NCBI RefSeq assembly: GCF_001437435.1
Contig: NZ_JQCB01000001.1
Location: forward strand, 148,973 to 183,907
Direction of reading: 5' to 3'
Length of the DNA stretch: 34,935 nucleotides
Source: Furfurilactobacillus siliginis
GTDB lineage: Bacteria; Bacillota; Bacilli; Lactobacillales; Lactobacillaceae
Part shown: piece by piece, positions 14,627-23,150 of the stretch
Numbering within the stretch: position 1 is the stretch's first letter
Layout: each line of letters begins with the position of its first letter
Notes under the pieces: generated by a model
What the model was told of the DNA's origin: nothing
Database searches by the model: none
What the model saw: the letters and a program-made list of their open reading frames with translations, nothing else
Made by a program: the position numbers and the translations under genes

Positions 14627-15523
14627 ATGCTAAAAGTTACCGGATTAACCAAAAAGTTCGGGCCTAAACGTGGTGTAATCGACGAATCTTTTACCATTGA
14701 AGAGGGTCAAATCATGGGACTCATCGGACAAAACGGGGCGGGAAAAACCACCACGTTCCGAATGATTTTAAATCTATTACAGCCAGACCACGGTTCCGTA
14801 ACTTGGAACGGGCATCATCTAAGTCCTGCCGATTACAACACGGTTGGCTTTCTACCTGAAGAACGTGGTTTGTACACGCGCATGACGATTCAAGAACAAG
14901 TCGTTTACTTTGCCGCATTGCGCGGCCAATCTGCTAAGGTTACCAAACAAAAGTTACCTGAATGGATGGAGAAATTTGCAGTTAAAGGAAAAGTCACCGA
15001 TAAGATCAAAGACTTATCCAAGGGGAATCAGCAAAAGGTCCAATTAATTGCGACCTTAATTCATAATCCTAAATTAATTATCTTGGACGAGCCCTTCAGT
15101 GGCTTAGACCCAGTTAACGCGCAACTGCTTGAAGACAGCATTCTAGAAATGAAGACCAACGGTGCCAGCATCATTTTCTCATCGCATGACATGGCTAACG
15201 TTGAACGGGTCAGTGACACCTTGCTCATGCTACGTAATGGTGAAACTGTGCTGAATGGAACACCGCAACAAATTCGGGAGCAATTCGGCAACACACGCAT
15301 TCGTTTGCGCTCACCGTTGACGTTTGAAGTCCTACAGCAATTTCCAGGCGTGACTGACGTTGAGAAACGCGGCAACGCCTATTACCTAACATTGGCTGAC
15401 GAAGCAGCGGGTGTCCAAGTTTTTGAGGCCGCGACAGCCCAAGGCTACATTCCTGAATTTTCTCAGGAACCACCGTCGCTTGATGAAATTTTCCGGATTG
15501 AGGTAGGTGCTGACCATGAGTAA
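14627..15523 (+). CDS. ABC transporter ATP-binding protein, NatA-like
   Basis: A 298-residue ATPase subunit. Visible are Walker A GQNGAGKTTT (about residues 35-44), the Q-loop region, the signature LSKGNQQKVQL, Walker B LIILDEPFSGLD and the H-loop FSSHD. A C-terminal DUF4162-like extension from about 215 (RIRLRSPLTFEVLQQF) is typical of NatA/YhaQ-type exporters. It energises the ABC-2 permease encoded next; the genes overlap by 8 bases, so translation is coupled. NatAB in Bacillus exports Na+, and relatives expel antimicrobial compounds; the substrate here is open. Start ATG has a weak ribosome site (TTGAGG) seven bases upstream. No regulator gene is adjacent. Confidence 0.9.
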   Translation: MLKVTGLTKKFGPKRGVIDESFTIEEGQIMGLIGQNGAGKTTTFRMILNLLQPDHGSVTWNGHHLSPADYNTVGFLPEERGLYTRMTIQEQVVYFAALRGQSAKVTKQKLPEWMEKFAVKGKVTDKIKDLSKGNQQKVQLIATLIHNPKLIILDEPFSGLDPVNAQLLEDSILEMKTNGASIIFSSHDMANVERVSDTLLMLRNGETVLNGTPQQIREQFGNTRIRLRSPLTFEVLQQFPGVTDVEKRGNAYYLTLADEAAGVQVFEAATAQGYIPEFSQEPPSLDEIFRIEVGADHE

Positions 15524-16736
15524 ATTTAACGTAATCGTTCGCCAAGTAATCCGCAAAAATCTAAAATCACCCGCCTACATCTTTTCACTACTTTTACCGG
15601 TGATTTTAATTGCCGCCGTTGCCTTATTTGCCTTCATCAACAAGCAAACGAATCAGACGCCTAAAATGGCGATTGTCAGTGATAATCCAGCATTGCGAAC
15701 TGCTTTAGTCGCTGCCCCAACCCACGGTGATTATAAAGTTGATAAAAAGATTGTCGATCATAAAACCGCCGAGAAAAAATTAGCTCACGAAAAATTAGAC
15801 GGTTATCTTACCGTTACTACCCAGAACAACGAGTTCAAAGCGGTCTACCGACAACGAACTAACGCTAACTCTTTAGACACAGACACGCTGAAGAATAATT
15901 TTTCAACCTTAAAAATTCAGCAAACTGCACAACAACTTGGACTTAAGCCGGAACAATTAAAGCAATTATTTGCCCCTGCAACCTATCAAACACAAAACGT
16001 TGCTTACCGTAACGGGGTCGTTCACAAGCAAAAGTCCAATCAGCAAGGCGCCAACATTGCGATTGCTGTCGCCGTAACCTTCCTGATGTACATGTTCTTG
16101 ATTCAGTATGCCAGCCTGATTGCACAGGAAACGGCGACTGAAAAAGGCTCGCACATTATGGAAATCCTGGTCAGCAGTGTTAGTCCCACGACTCAGTTCT
16201 TTGGCAAAATCACTGGGATGTTCTGCCTGATCATTTTACAAGTGGTCGTCGCATTAATCGCAGCTGGTCTGGGAATCAACTATCTGCATCAAAACGTCAG
16301 CTTCATCAAAGGCTTCTCGCTGGATCAGATTCAACCAGGCATGATTGGCCTGCTCGTTTCCTTCTTCATCGTCGGCATCATGTTATACACCGTGATGGCT
16401 GCGATGCTCGGCGCCTTAGTCACTCGCCAAGAACAAGTTGGTCAGGCACTGTCGCCATTGACCACGCTTGGTTTAGTCGCCTATGTGGTATCATTTATCG
16501 CCATGAACAGCAACAGTTTATTAATTCGGATCGGGTCATTTGTCCCATTCCTGTCACAAAGCTTAATGCCTGTTCGCTACGCTGTCGGCAACGCCTCAAC
16601 GCTAGAAGCTTGGTTGGCAGTTGCCGTTGAGCTAGCAACGCTGATCGTTCTTGCTTTCATTGCAGTGCGTGTGTATCGCAACCATGTTTTAGATTATTCG
16701 CATAAACGTTGGTTTAGTAAAAAAGAAAAAGCATAG
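15516..16736 (+). CDS. ABC-2 type permease, NatB-like
   Basis: A protein of 406 residues from the chosen start. Helix 1 (LKSPAYIFSLLLPVILIAAVALFAFI) is followed by a large extracytoplasmic domain of about 150 residues (KMAIVSDNPAL to KQKSNQQG). Five further helices follow, starting IAIAVAVTFLMYMFLIQYASLI and containing the coupling segment ETATEKGSHIMEILVSSVSP. This is the NatB/YhaP layout, and the EKG...E.L.SSVSP motif is characteristic. Start ATG 15516 is chosen because GAGGTAGG lies eight bases before it; an in-frame GTG nine bases upstream lacks a site. It pairs with the upstream ATPase to form an exporter. A strong terminator follows. Confidence 0.88.
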   Translation: MSKFNVIVRQVIRKNLKSPAYIFSLLLPVILIAAVALFAFINKQTNQTPKMAIVSDNPALRTALVAAPTHGDYKVDKKIVDHKTAEKKLAHEKLDGYLTVTTQNNEFKAVYRQRTNANSLDTDTLKNNFSTLKIQQTAQQLGLKPEQLKQLFAPATYQTQNVAYRNGVVHKQKSNQQGANIAIAVAVTFLMYMFLIQYASLIAQETATEKGSHIMEILVSSVSPTTQFFGKITGMFCLIILQVVVALIAAGLGINYLHQNVSFIKGFSLDQIQPGMIGLLVSFFIVGIMLYTVMAAMLGALVTRQEQVGQALSPLTTLGLVAYVVSFIAMNSNSLLIRIGSFVPFLSQSLMPVRYAVGNASTLEAWLAVAVELATLIVLAFIAVRVYRNHVLDYSHKRWFSKKEKA

Positions 16737-16743
16737 CATAGAT

Positions 16744-16794
16744 AAAAAATAGTACCTGTAGACATGAAAAATGACGTCTACAGGTACTATTTTT
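16744..16794. terminator. Bidirectional terminator after the ABC permease gene
   Basis: A perfect 20-bp stem: AAAAAATAGTACCTGTAGAC at 16744-16763 with its reverse complement at 16775-16794. A-runs and T-runs on both sides let it serve the permease gene (plus) and the convergent oxidoreductase gene (minus). Confidence 0.9.
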
Positions 16795-16809
16795 TTACAT
16801 TTAAACGAC

Positions 16810-17448
16810 TTAAATTTCATCCAGGGCATCACTAATTGGTGTGTCACCCGTATACATCGTAATAACCTTGCCAATCGTATTTGGTTTCTCAAGCAGCGTT
16901 GCCAACACCGTTACAACATCTGGAATCGGATTAGCACCAGTGTCTTCAACATTGACCTTAATCTTGCCCGTTGCTGGCTGATCATCTTGCAGCAAACCAG
17001 GTTGTAAAATCGTGTAGTCCAAGTCAGAATGATCAATCAGCCATTCGTCAGCAAAGAACTTTGCGATGTTGTAATCGGTAATCTTTGCCAAGAAAGCTGT
17101 ATTCCACTTTTCTGGCCGCGTCGCAAATAGTGAACTCAATAAGACAAAACGTTTGATACCATTTTGCTTGGCTGCTTTACCCGCTTGAACCACACCGAAC
17201 GCATCCGTTTGTAGCAAGTCCTTGCTGCGTGAACCAGCCACGAAATAAACGGCGTCAACATCCCCTAATTGCTTGGCTTGTTCATCCACGCTGGCATGTA
17301 GATCATATGCAACCACATGAATATCGGTTCCAGCGAACTGATCAGCAACATGATGAACCCCAGCAAAAACTTCATGTCCATCTGCTGCTAATTTAGTTGC
17401 TAATGCTGTTCCGACACGACCACCTGCACCAATAATAAATACTTTCAT
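16810..17448 (-). CDS. NAD(P)-binding oxidoreductase, atypical SDR (NmrA/YwnB-like)
   Basis: A 212-residue Rossmann-fold protein. The nucleotide site is MKVFIIGAGGRVGTALATKL (GxGGxxG form). It is followed by VDAVYFVAGSRSKDLL, where the atypical-SDR active-site region lies, and FVLLSSLFATRPEKW. The Tyr-X3-Lys pair of classical SDRs is not clear, so it belongs with NAD(P)H-sensing or flavin-reductase-like atypical SDRs. DYTILQPGLLQDDQPATGKI is the family C-terminal signature. Its TetR regulator gene lies 11 bases upstream on the same strand, so the two form an operon. It may respond to redox stress; the substrate is unknown. Confidence 0.87.
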   Translation of the reverse strand: MKVFIIGAGGRVGTALATKLAADGHEVFAGVHHVADQFAGTDIHVVAYDLHASVDEQAKQLGDVDAVYFVAGSRSKDLLQTDAFGVVQAGKAAKQNGIKRFVLLSSLFATRPEKWNTAFLAKITDYNIAKFFADEWLIDHSDLDYTILQPGLLQDDQPATGKIKVNVEDTGANPIPDVVTVLATLLEKPNTIGKVITMYTGDTPISDALDEI

Positions 17449-17459
17449 AATAATTCCTC

Positions 17460-18020
17460 CTAGTGATTGCTCATTGTTGATTTCAAATTAATAAAGTAAG
17501 GCGCTAATACCGCCGGCAAACACTGATGAAAACGTGCAACTAATGTATCAATATCGCCTCGTAAACCCTGCTGAACCCACTCATAAACAATGTTATTAAC
17601 AGCGTACACATAAAACTTTGCGGCAAATTTAATGTCATCTGAAATGGACCCTCGCTCAGTCGCCAAATACTTTTCCATTGCCATTAACGATACGCCACAA
17701 TAAATCCGCTTAAACATGTATTCATTCTGATTACTCAGCAAGTCTTTATAGAAATTTTGATGCTGCACAATGCTTTCCAGCACTGCATTATTTGCGGCGT
17801 CTAATCCATCAGTACCTAGTATTGCTGAATAAGATGAAAATAGTAGCGTATGCAAGGTTGCCTCAATCAATGCATACTTATCATCAAAATAATAATAGTA
17901 AGTCTCTCGTTCCAAACCAACTTCATTCATTAACTGCACGACAGATATTTTTGCTACTGAACGCGTTTCCGTTAGCCGTAAAAACGTTTGAACGATTTGT
18001 TGTCTGGTATCATCTGCCAT
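17460..18020 (-). CDS. TetR-family regulator with a DhaS-like C-terminus
   Basis: A 186-residue protein. The helix-turn-helix is ISVVQLMNEVGLERETYYYY followed by FDDKYALIEATL. The C-terminal half (QHQNFYKDLLSNQNEYMFKR, FYVYAVNNIVYEWVQQGL) resembles the TetR_C_8 / DhaS-type domain, frequent in lactobacilli. It is the first gene of a two-gene operon with the NAD(P)-binding protein and probably represses it. A nitroreductase gene diverges from it across 150 bp, so that gene may also be a target. Ribosome site GGAGCAACC before ATG is moderate. Confidence 0.85.
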   Translation of the reverse strand: MADDTRQQIVQTFLRLTETRSVAKISVVQLMNEVGLERETYYYYFDDKYALIEATLHTLLFSSYSAILGTDGLDAANNAVLESIVQHQNFYKDLLSNQNEYMFKRIYCGVSLMAMEKYLATERGSISDDIKFAAKFYVYAVNNIVYEWVQQGLRGDIDTLVARFHQCLPAVLAPYFINLKSTMSNH

Positions 18021-18171
18021 CTGGTTGCTCCTGTCACCATACAGTCATCTGCGATTGTATGTATTCAAATCACTAAACGCCCAGTAAGCTGGTTGCACAG
18101 TAACTTACTTTTATTTAGTTGCCTACATTATACAATCAATCCACTATTCATTACCATTGAGGAGGTTTCAC

Positions 18172-18828
18172 GTGAAACTACATGATGCACTTTATACACG
18201 TAGATCCATTCGCCACTTTACCGATGAACAAATCGAGCCGGAAACGTTAACCGAAATCATTCATGACGCTCAACGCGCTCCGTCTTGGGCAAACTCACAG
18301 CCCTGGCATGTTGTTATCGCAACCGGTAAAACACTTGCCACCATCAAACAGCAGCACCGCCAACTTGCTCAAGCTGGTCGTGGTGGGAACGCCGAACTAG
18401 ACGTTATGCACCGTAATGATTGGTCAGCCTTTGCACAGCAAAACATGCAAGACTGGAATCAACAGGTCATGCAAAACTTGGCATCTGATCCCGCCGGTCG
18501 CAGCACTTTTCTGTATGCACAACAAAGTCTATTCGACGCTGCTGCCATTGTCTATTTACTCTTACCGACAAACGCGACTGGCTGGTCATTATATGACCTT
18601 GGCGCCTTTGGACAGACCTTAATGTTGAGTGCAACGGATCATGACGTACAATCCATTCCAGCCTACGAGCTTGTCCGGTACCCAGATTTATTACATCAGG
18701 AATTAAAAGTACCTCAGTCAGAAATGTTTGCGATGGGGATTGCCCTCGGATATGCCGCGGAGACACAACTAAACAAATTGGTGACTGACCGGGTTGCAAC
18801 AAGCGATGTCTTAACGATTTTAGATTAA
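18172..18828 (+). CDS. Nitroreductase-family FMN-dependent oxidoreductase
   Basis: A protein of 218 residues from the chosen start. The N-terminal FMN phosphate site is LYTRRSIRHF, followed by APSWANSQPWHVVIATG. The C-terminal segments are AAIVYLLLP and LVRYPDLLHQELKVPQSEMFAMGIALGY, which contain the usual cofactor Arg/Gly contacts. It should be a homodimeric NAD(P)H-dependent reductase of nitroaromatics, quinones or enones. The start is GTG 18172, because TGAGGAGG lies six bases before it; a TTG further up in frame lies inside that ribosome site. Divergent from a TetR gene and may share its regulation. A terminator hairpin (18876-18911) and element copy D follow. Confidence 0.87.
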   Translation: MKLHDALYTRRSIRHFTDEQIEPETLTEIIHDAQRAPSWANSQPWHVVIATGKTLATIKQQHRQLAQAGRGGNAELDVMHRNDWSAFAQQNMQDWNQQVMQNLASDPAGRSTFLYAQQSLFDAAAIVYLLLPTNATGWSLYDLGAFGQTLMLSATDHDVQSIPAYELVRYPDLLHQELKVPQSEMFAMGIALGYAAETQLNKLVTDRVATSDVLTILD

Positions 18829-18875
18829 TGCTTTCAGCACACATTTTGGTCGTTTAAATTCATAAAAGTAAAATT

Positions 18876-18911
18876 GAGAGTTTGGGACATACGATATTGT
18901 CCTAAACTCTC
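18876..18911. terminator. Terminator hairpin paired with element copy D
   Basis: GAGAGTTTGGGACA pairs with TGTCCTAAACTCTC around a short loop, followed by TTTTAATTT. It lies after the nitroreductase gene. The GGGACA core recurs at 63, 28555 and, altered, at 9057 and 34784. Confidence 0.75.
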
Positions 18912-18943
18912 TTTTAATTTACGAATTTAAAATAGTAGAAAAC

Positions 18944-19052
18944 GTGGGCCAAAGGTCAAGTCGCTGTGCAGACTACAAACTACCTACCGGGTTGAAGCCC
19001 AACCCTACGGCAGTTCTAGGTCTTGCTCACGACTTCCCGACTTTTGTCCCAC
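18944..19052 (+). repeat. Long-hairpin intergenic element, copy D
   Basis: GTGGGCCAAAGGTC and AAGTCGCTGTGCAGACTAC on the left pair with GACTTTTGTCCCAC and TCTTGCTCACGACTT on the right. The inner stem is CGGGTT / AACCC. It lies between the convergent nitroreductase and LysR genes. Confidence 0.85.
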
Positions 19053-19077
19053 TCTCTCGATTTTGGGATTCAAGTAG

Positions 19078-20004
19078 TTATATCAGCGGTAACGCCAACA
19101 ACGTATCCGCGTTCGTTAATACAAGCTGTAATAACACCCGCAACGGCTCTGGTAACACGTCATCTTGACGATGGGCCACGCACAACTCTAAGCTCAGCAT
19201 CGCTTCAGGAAATACCAATACGTTGACTTTTGCATTTTCTGGCAGCCGACTAAGTGCGTTTGGACTCGTAATTGTCGTCCCCAAACCGCTGGCAGCTAAG
19301 TTGATTGCAATTCGCGAATCGCTGGCCTCGATGCGTTTGTTGACACGAATACCATTGTCTTGCAGGGCATGGTCAACTGCCTCTTGAAAAGTGGACTCGT
19401 TACCGATTCCAATAAATGGTTCGCCATTCAATGCGTTCATCATTTCGTCAGTCAGTGGTCGCACAATGGGTCCTGTATGGTAAAGCGGCGAGTTCTTTGG
19501 AACGAGTAACGCTAGCGGTAATGTTCCTAGTTTTTGTGTGGCCACCCGCTCATCATAAAAACGTTTGCCGATGAACATGTCTAGTTGCCCGTCCACTAGC
19601 ATACTAGCGGCTTTGCTAGTCGTTACCTCAGCCACCGTTAAATGTACTTGGGGAAACTTTTCATAGAATAACTCAAGCAAACGCGGCAACCAGCTCGCAC
19701 CTAATGGCTGATTAATCCCAATCGAAATGGATCCCGCAGCATAATTCCCCAGCCGGTTCATCTCCGCCATCAAATTGCGTTGTACCTGTTGTTCACGTTG
19801 CAGGTAGGCAAGCAGTCGTTCACCCGCATATGTCAGGCGAATAGGTGTGGTGGCGCGATCCACCAATTGAACCTGATACTTTTTCTCGGCTGCACCGATT
19901 TGCCGACTCACATATGGCTGACTGACAAATAAACTTTGTGCAACAGCCGTAAACGTATCGTAGCGGCGTACTGCTGTCAGAAACTCCCCCAAACGTTCTT
20001 CCAT
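19078..20004 (-). CDS. LysR-family regulator, divergent from the fumarate reductase gene
   Basis: A protein of 308 residues from the chosen start. The N-terminal winged helix is EFLTAVRRYDTFTAVAQSLF followed by VSQPYVSRQIGAAEKKYQVQL, with the usual LysR linker. The effector domain starts near ISIGINQPLGASWLPRLLELF. Two ATGs are adjacent; the second (20004) lies five bases after GGAGG and is preferred, though the frame is open to 20028 and an ATG at 20022 has a weaker site. It diverges from the fumarate reductase gene across about 150 bp. That arrangement suggests control of the reductase in response to a dicarboxylate such as fumarate or malate, and the palindrome at 20096-20108 is a candidate binding site. 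Confidence 0.87.
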   Translation of the reverse strand: MEERLGEFLTAVRRYDTFTAVAQSLFVSQPYVSRQIGAAEKKYQVQLVDRATTPIRLTYAGERLLAYLQREQQVQRNLMAEMNRLGNYAAGSISIGINQPLGASWLPRLLELFYEKFPQVHLTVAEVTTSKAASMLVDGQLDMFIGKRFYDERVATQKLGTLPLALLVPKNSPLYHTGPIVRPLTDEMMNALNGEPFIGIGNESTFQEAVDHALQDNGIRVNKRIEASDSRIAINLAASGLGTTITSPNALSRLPENAKVNVLVFPEAMLSLELCVAHRQDDVLPEPLRVLLQLVLTNADTLLALPLI

Positions 20005-20095
20005 CATGCCCTCCACAGTCATTTTCACCTATTATTACTCTTTTGTTATATCGATGCGAATTAATTGGTATTTCCCTTTTACTGTTAGCGATTTC

Positions 20096-20108
20096 ATAAT
20101 GACATTAT
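20096..20108. promoter_or_regulatory. Candidate LysR operator between lysR and the fumarate reductase gene
   Basis: ATAATGACATTAT is a palindrome with 6-bp arms and one central base. It is about 50 bp before the fumarate reductase start codon and about 90 bp from the LysR start. Position and symmetry fit a LysR recognition site; binding is inferred. Confidence 0.35.
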
Positions 20109-20155
20109 AGACATTGCTCACTACTGATCATTACAGATGAAGGGATGATTCACAT

Positions 20156-21997
20156 ATGACGACAAACATTAAAGGGATCACTTGGGATACAACCTATGAC
20201 GTTATCGTACTAGGTTTTGGTGGCGCAGGCGCAACGGCCGCTCGCTTTGCAGCAGATGCTGGTGCGAAAGTACTTTTAGCCGATGCCGCACCTAGCGGCC
20301 ACGAAGGCGGGAACACCCGCTATGCTGCTCAATTAATTGGTACAGGTGACGATTTCGAAGGTGCTAAAAAGTACTATCAAGGACTAACTGCGCCAATGAA
20401 GCTTGACGAAACCATGATTGATACGTTTGTTCACGGCATGGTGGGCATGCGTGACTACGTGAAAACATACTTAGGTGTTGAGCCCGTGAGTTCAAAGCAT
20501 GATTTAGCAAACTTACCAACGCCGATTCCAATTGAAGAAGCCATTTACGAATACCCTGAAATTGATGGCGTAAAGTCCTACGATTTCACGACTGTTCATA
20601 ACGGTATCTTTGATGCTGCCCTTTGGCGTTTGCTTCGCGAAAAAGTCGTCGACCGAATGGACAAAATTGACGTTTGGTTCTCTTCACCTGCCCAACATTT
20701 GATTCAGGATCCCGACACCAATATGATCCTCGGTGTTCAAATAAAACATCACGGGAAAATTCAAAATATCCGCGCCAATAATGGCGTCGTCATGGCCATG
20801 GGCGGCTTTGAAAATAATCAGCAAGACGTACAAGATTACCTCGGTGCTGAACACGTCGCTGTGTTAGGTACTTTATACAATAAAGGTGACGGTCTTCGCA
20901 TGGCACAAGAAGTCGGCGCGGACCTATGGCACATGAGTAACTATGAAGCACTTGGCTTTTTACATGGTATGGCATTTAAGCCTAAAGATGGCGAACGCGC
21001 TCGTTTACAATTGGCACCTGGTCAGAGTGTTTTCTCTGGTAGTGTAATCACAGTCGCTGACGATGGCAGCCGGTACTTTAAAGAAGATGAGTCCCAGCGT
21101 CACGGGCACATTTACGACCACGGTACTTGGCGCATCCCTCGAACCAACGTGCATCCCCACCTCGTCTTCGACCAAGCCCAATATGATCAGTTTATGGCTG
21201 CCGAAAAACTACCCGATCCCGATTTCAAAGCCAACTTAGTCCATGCAGCTTCAGTTGCGGAATTGGCTGCCTTGATTGATGCCAGCCCTGAAATCCTGCA
21301 AGCGACAATCAGCAACTTTAACCATTTTGCGACCGTTGGCACCGATTATGCTTTCAACCGAGCACCTGAAACAATGCGTACCTTTGATGAAGGCCCTTAC
21401 TACGCCATTGAATTAACTAATGTCGTATTAAATACACAAGGTGGACCACGCCGAAATGCACACGCTGAAATTCTAGATACTAACCAACGTCCCATTCCTC
21501 ACTTATATGGTGCAGGCGAACTAGGTGGTATTTCCACTAACCAGTATCAAGCCGGTGGGAACCTGGCTGAATGTTTAATCTTCGGAAAAATTGCTGGTGA
21601 GAATGCTGCTAAAGCAAAGGAACCAGGTGCTGCCACAGTCGTTCTAGATGCTATCAGTGGTGCTAGTCAACATGAAGTATCAACGGATAACGATCTGGCT
21701 GCGGAAGCTAGTTTAGCGGCAATTGAACTCACGGACAATCAATTCCTCGGTACTAGTGCAAATGGTATTGGTGGGCAAGTTGTCGTTCGGATCACGTATG
21801 CTGACAACCGCTTAGAAAACGTTGAAGTCATGAAAGAAAGCGAAACTGGTGAAGTCGGTGGTAAGGCCATGGAAACATTACCAGCTGCCATGGTGGCCGC
21901 CAATACTTATGATGTCGACGGTGTCAGTGGCGCCTCGGTTTCAAGTAATGCAATCAAAGATGCCGTGAAAGATGCCCTCAGTAAGGTACAGAACTAA
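20156..21997 (+). CDS. Cytoplasmic fumarate reductase flavoprotein (FAD domain plus FMN-binding domain)
   Basis: A 613-residue soluble protein without signal peptide. The FAD site is YDVIVLGFGGAGATAARFAA, followed by EGGNTRYAAQ, the family block VVMAMGGFENN and GDGLRMAQEVGADLW. The flavin contact segment HLYGAGELGGISTNQYQAGG is typical of fumarate reductase / succinate dehydrogenase flavoproteins. The C-terminal 90 residues form an FMN_bind domain ending DGVSGASVSS, where Ser594 sits at the residue flavinylated by ApbE in this family (usually Thr). It should reduce fumarate to succinate. No heme or iron-sulfur subunit is encoded nearby, so electrons probably come from NADH or free reduced flavin. 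It lies with citrate lyase, fumarase and a CitT-type transporter. Start ATG with a modest AAGGG about 11 bases upstream. Confidence 0.9.
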   Translation: MTTNIKGITWDTTYDVIVLGFGGAGATAARFAADAGAKVLLADAAPSGHEGGNTRYAAQLIGTGDDFEGAKKYYQGLTAPMKLDETMIDTFVHGMVGMRDYVKTYLGVEPVSSKHDLANLPTPIPIEEAIYEYPEIDGVKSYDFTTVHNGIFDAALWRLLREKVVDRMDKIDVWFSSPAQHLIQDPDTNMILGVQIKHHGKIQNIRANNGVVMAMGGFENNQQDVQDYLGAEHVAVLGTLYNKGDGLRMAQEVGADLWHMSNYEALGFLHGMAFKPKDGERARLQLAPGQSVFSGSVITVADDGSRYFKEDESQRHGHIYDHGTWRIPRTNVHPHLVFDQAQYDQFMAAEKLPDPDFKANLVHAASVAELAALIDASPEILQATISNFNHFATVGTDYAFNRAPETMRTFDEGPYYAIELTNVVLNTQGGPRRNAHAEILDTNQRPIPHLYGAGELGGISTNQYQAGGNLAECLIFGKIAGENAAKAKEPGAATVVLDAISGASQHEVSTDNDLAAEASLAAIELTDNQFLGTSANGIGGQVVVRITYADNRLENVEVMKESETGEVGGKAMETLPAAMVAANTYDVDGVSGASVSSNAIKDAVKDALSKVQN

Positions 21998-22004
21998 GCT
22001 CATC

Positions 22005-22128
22005 AAAAAGAGCGAAACATAAGTCAAGTCGCCGTGCAGACCACGAACTACCTACCGGGTTAAAAACCATCCCGGACAGTCGTTCTAGGTCTTGCTCGCA
22101 ACTTCTCACCTTATGTTTCGCTCTTTTT
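22005..22128. repeat. Long-hairpin intergenic element, copy E, serving as a bidirectional terminator
   Basis: The outer arms are a perfect 19-bp pair: AAAAAGAGCGAAACATAAG at 22005-22023 and its reverse complement at 22110-22128. They differ entirely from the GTGGGA...AAAAGTC arms of other copies, while the interior (GTCAAGTCGCCGTGCAGACC, CGTTCTAGGTCTTGCTCG) is the same family. It separates the fumarate reductase gene (plus) from the second LysR gene (minus), with A and T runs outside both arms. Confidence 0.85.
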
Positions 22129-23027
22129 TATTTTTCACTTTTAGCAACTTTTTTCAAACTAAATAACGTACTGATAAACTCTTGCTGCAAACGATTAGGC
22201 ATGAAGGCTTTGCGGACCACCAAAGACATATTAAACCGCTCTGGCAAAGGATCATCCAACGTCAATGAAACCACACCGTCTCCTGGCTGAATCGCGTCAT
22301 CCACCAATAGACTGACACCTAAGTTTGCTCGCACCAACCCCTTGATCAAAGACAGTGTTGGCGTGCTATAAACCACTTTTGGATTGAACCCGGCAAACTC
22401 ACTGTAGGCTTTCAATGCCTGAGGATGAACAAATTTACCAGTCATCGTGATGAAATTATCACGTGCGAGTTGTTCAAATGAAATATGACCGGCACCAGCC
22501 AGGGGATGATCAACACTCACAACCGCTTTGAATGGATGTGACGCCAACAACGTGATATCTAGATTATCATGCCGAAGCGGCCGCACAGAACCGAGTAAGG
22601 CAACATCAATATTGCCGGAGTCAAGTTCCTCTAACAATTGTTCAGAACCGACCTCTAACGTTTGCGTTGCACTCAATAATCCCTTGGCAAATAGTTCGCC
22701 AGCAACCAATGGAAACCACATCGTTCCAATAATCGGTGGAATTCCAAAACGGATAGTCGTTTGATCGGCCTGTTCAACTTCTCGATGCGCCAACTCAAGA
22801 TCCTTTAAAATCTGTTGAGACCGCTGATCTAATAAGGTACCTGCACGAGTAATCGTCAGCTTGTTGTGTGCGCGGTCTCGCTGTACCAAAGGCGCACCAA
22901 ATTCCGTTTCCAATCGCTGAATCGCAACTGTAATCGTTGGTTGACTAACCTTAAACTGGTTGGCTACTTCCGTATAACTCTTTAGTTCCACTAATGCTGA
23001 AAAATATGCCAAATCGCGTGTGTTCAT
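22128..23027 (-). CDS. LysR-family regulator (second)
   Basis: A 299-residue regulator. The N-terminal helix-turn-helix is DLAYFSALVELKSYTEVANQ followed by FKVSQPTITVAIQRLETEFG. The effector domain starts near TIRFGIPPIIGTMWFPLVAG and is of the CynR/CitR/MleR kind. It lies between the fumarate reductase gene (convergent) and the citrate lyase cluster (upstream on the same strand, but separated by 528 bp of repeats and a terminator). MleR-like LysR proteins control malate use in lactic acid bacteria, so a role in this dicarboxylate locus is plausible but not shown. Start ATG 23027 follows GGGAGG at a spacing of seven bases. The stop codon touches the end of element copy E. Confidence 0.87.
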   Translation of the reverse strand: MNTRDLAYFSALVELKSYTEVANQFKVSQPTITVAIQRLETEFGAPLVQRDRAHNKLTITRAGTLLDQRSQQILKDLELAHREVEQADQTTIRFGIPPIIGTMWFPLVAGELFAKGLLSATQTLEVGSEQLLEELDSGNIDVALLGSVRPLRHDNLDITLLASHPFKAVVSVDHPLAGAGHISFEQLARDNFITMTGKFVHPQALKAYSEFAGFNPKVVYSTPTLSLIKGLVRANLGVSLLVDDAIQPGDGVVSLTLDDPLPERFNMSLVVRKAFMPNRLQQEFISTLFSLKKVAKSEK

Positions 23028-23103
23028 GCACCGCGACCTCCCTTAGTCACTTATATATCACAAGGTTACCATATTCTGCTTTGAAAACCCCTTCTAACAA
23101 TAA

Positions 23104-23150
23104 AAGAAGCTAGTGAAGTCACGCGGCGGTGAGGTCACTAACTTCTTTTT
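23104..23150. terminator. Terminator at the end of the citrate lyase transcript
   Basis: AAGAAG-TAGTGA and TCACTA-CTTCTT face each other around a GC-rich loop, flanked by A- and T-runs. It lies beyond the tandem repeats that follow citF and upstream of the second LysR gene. Confidence 0.6.
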
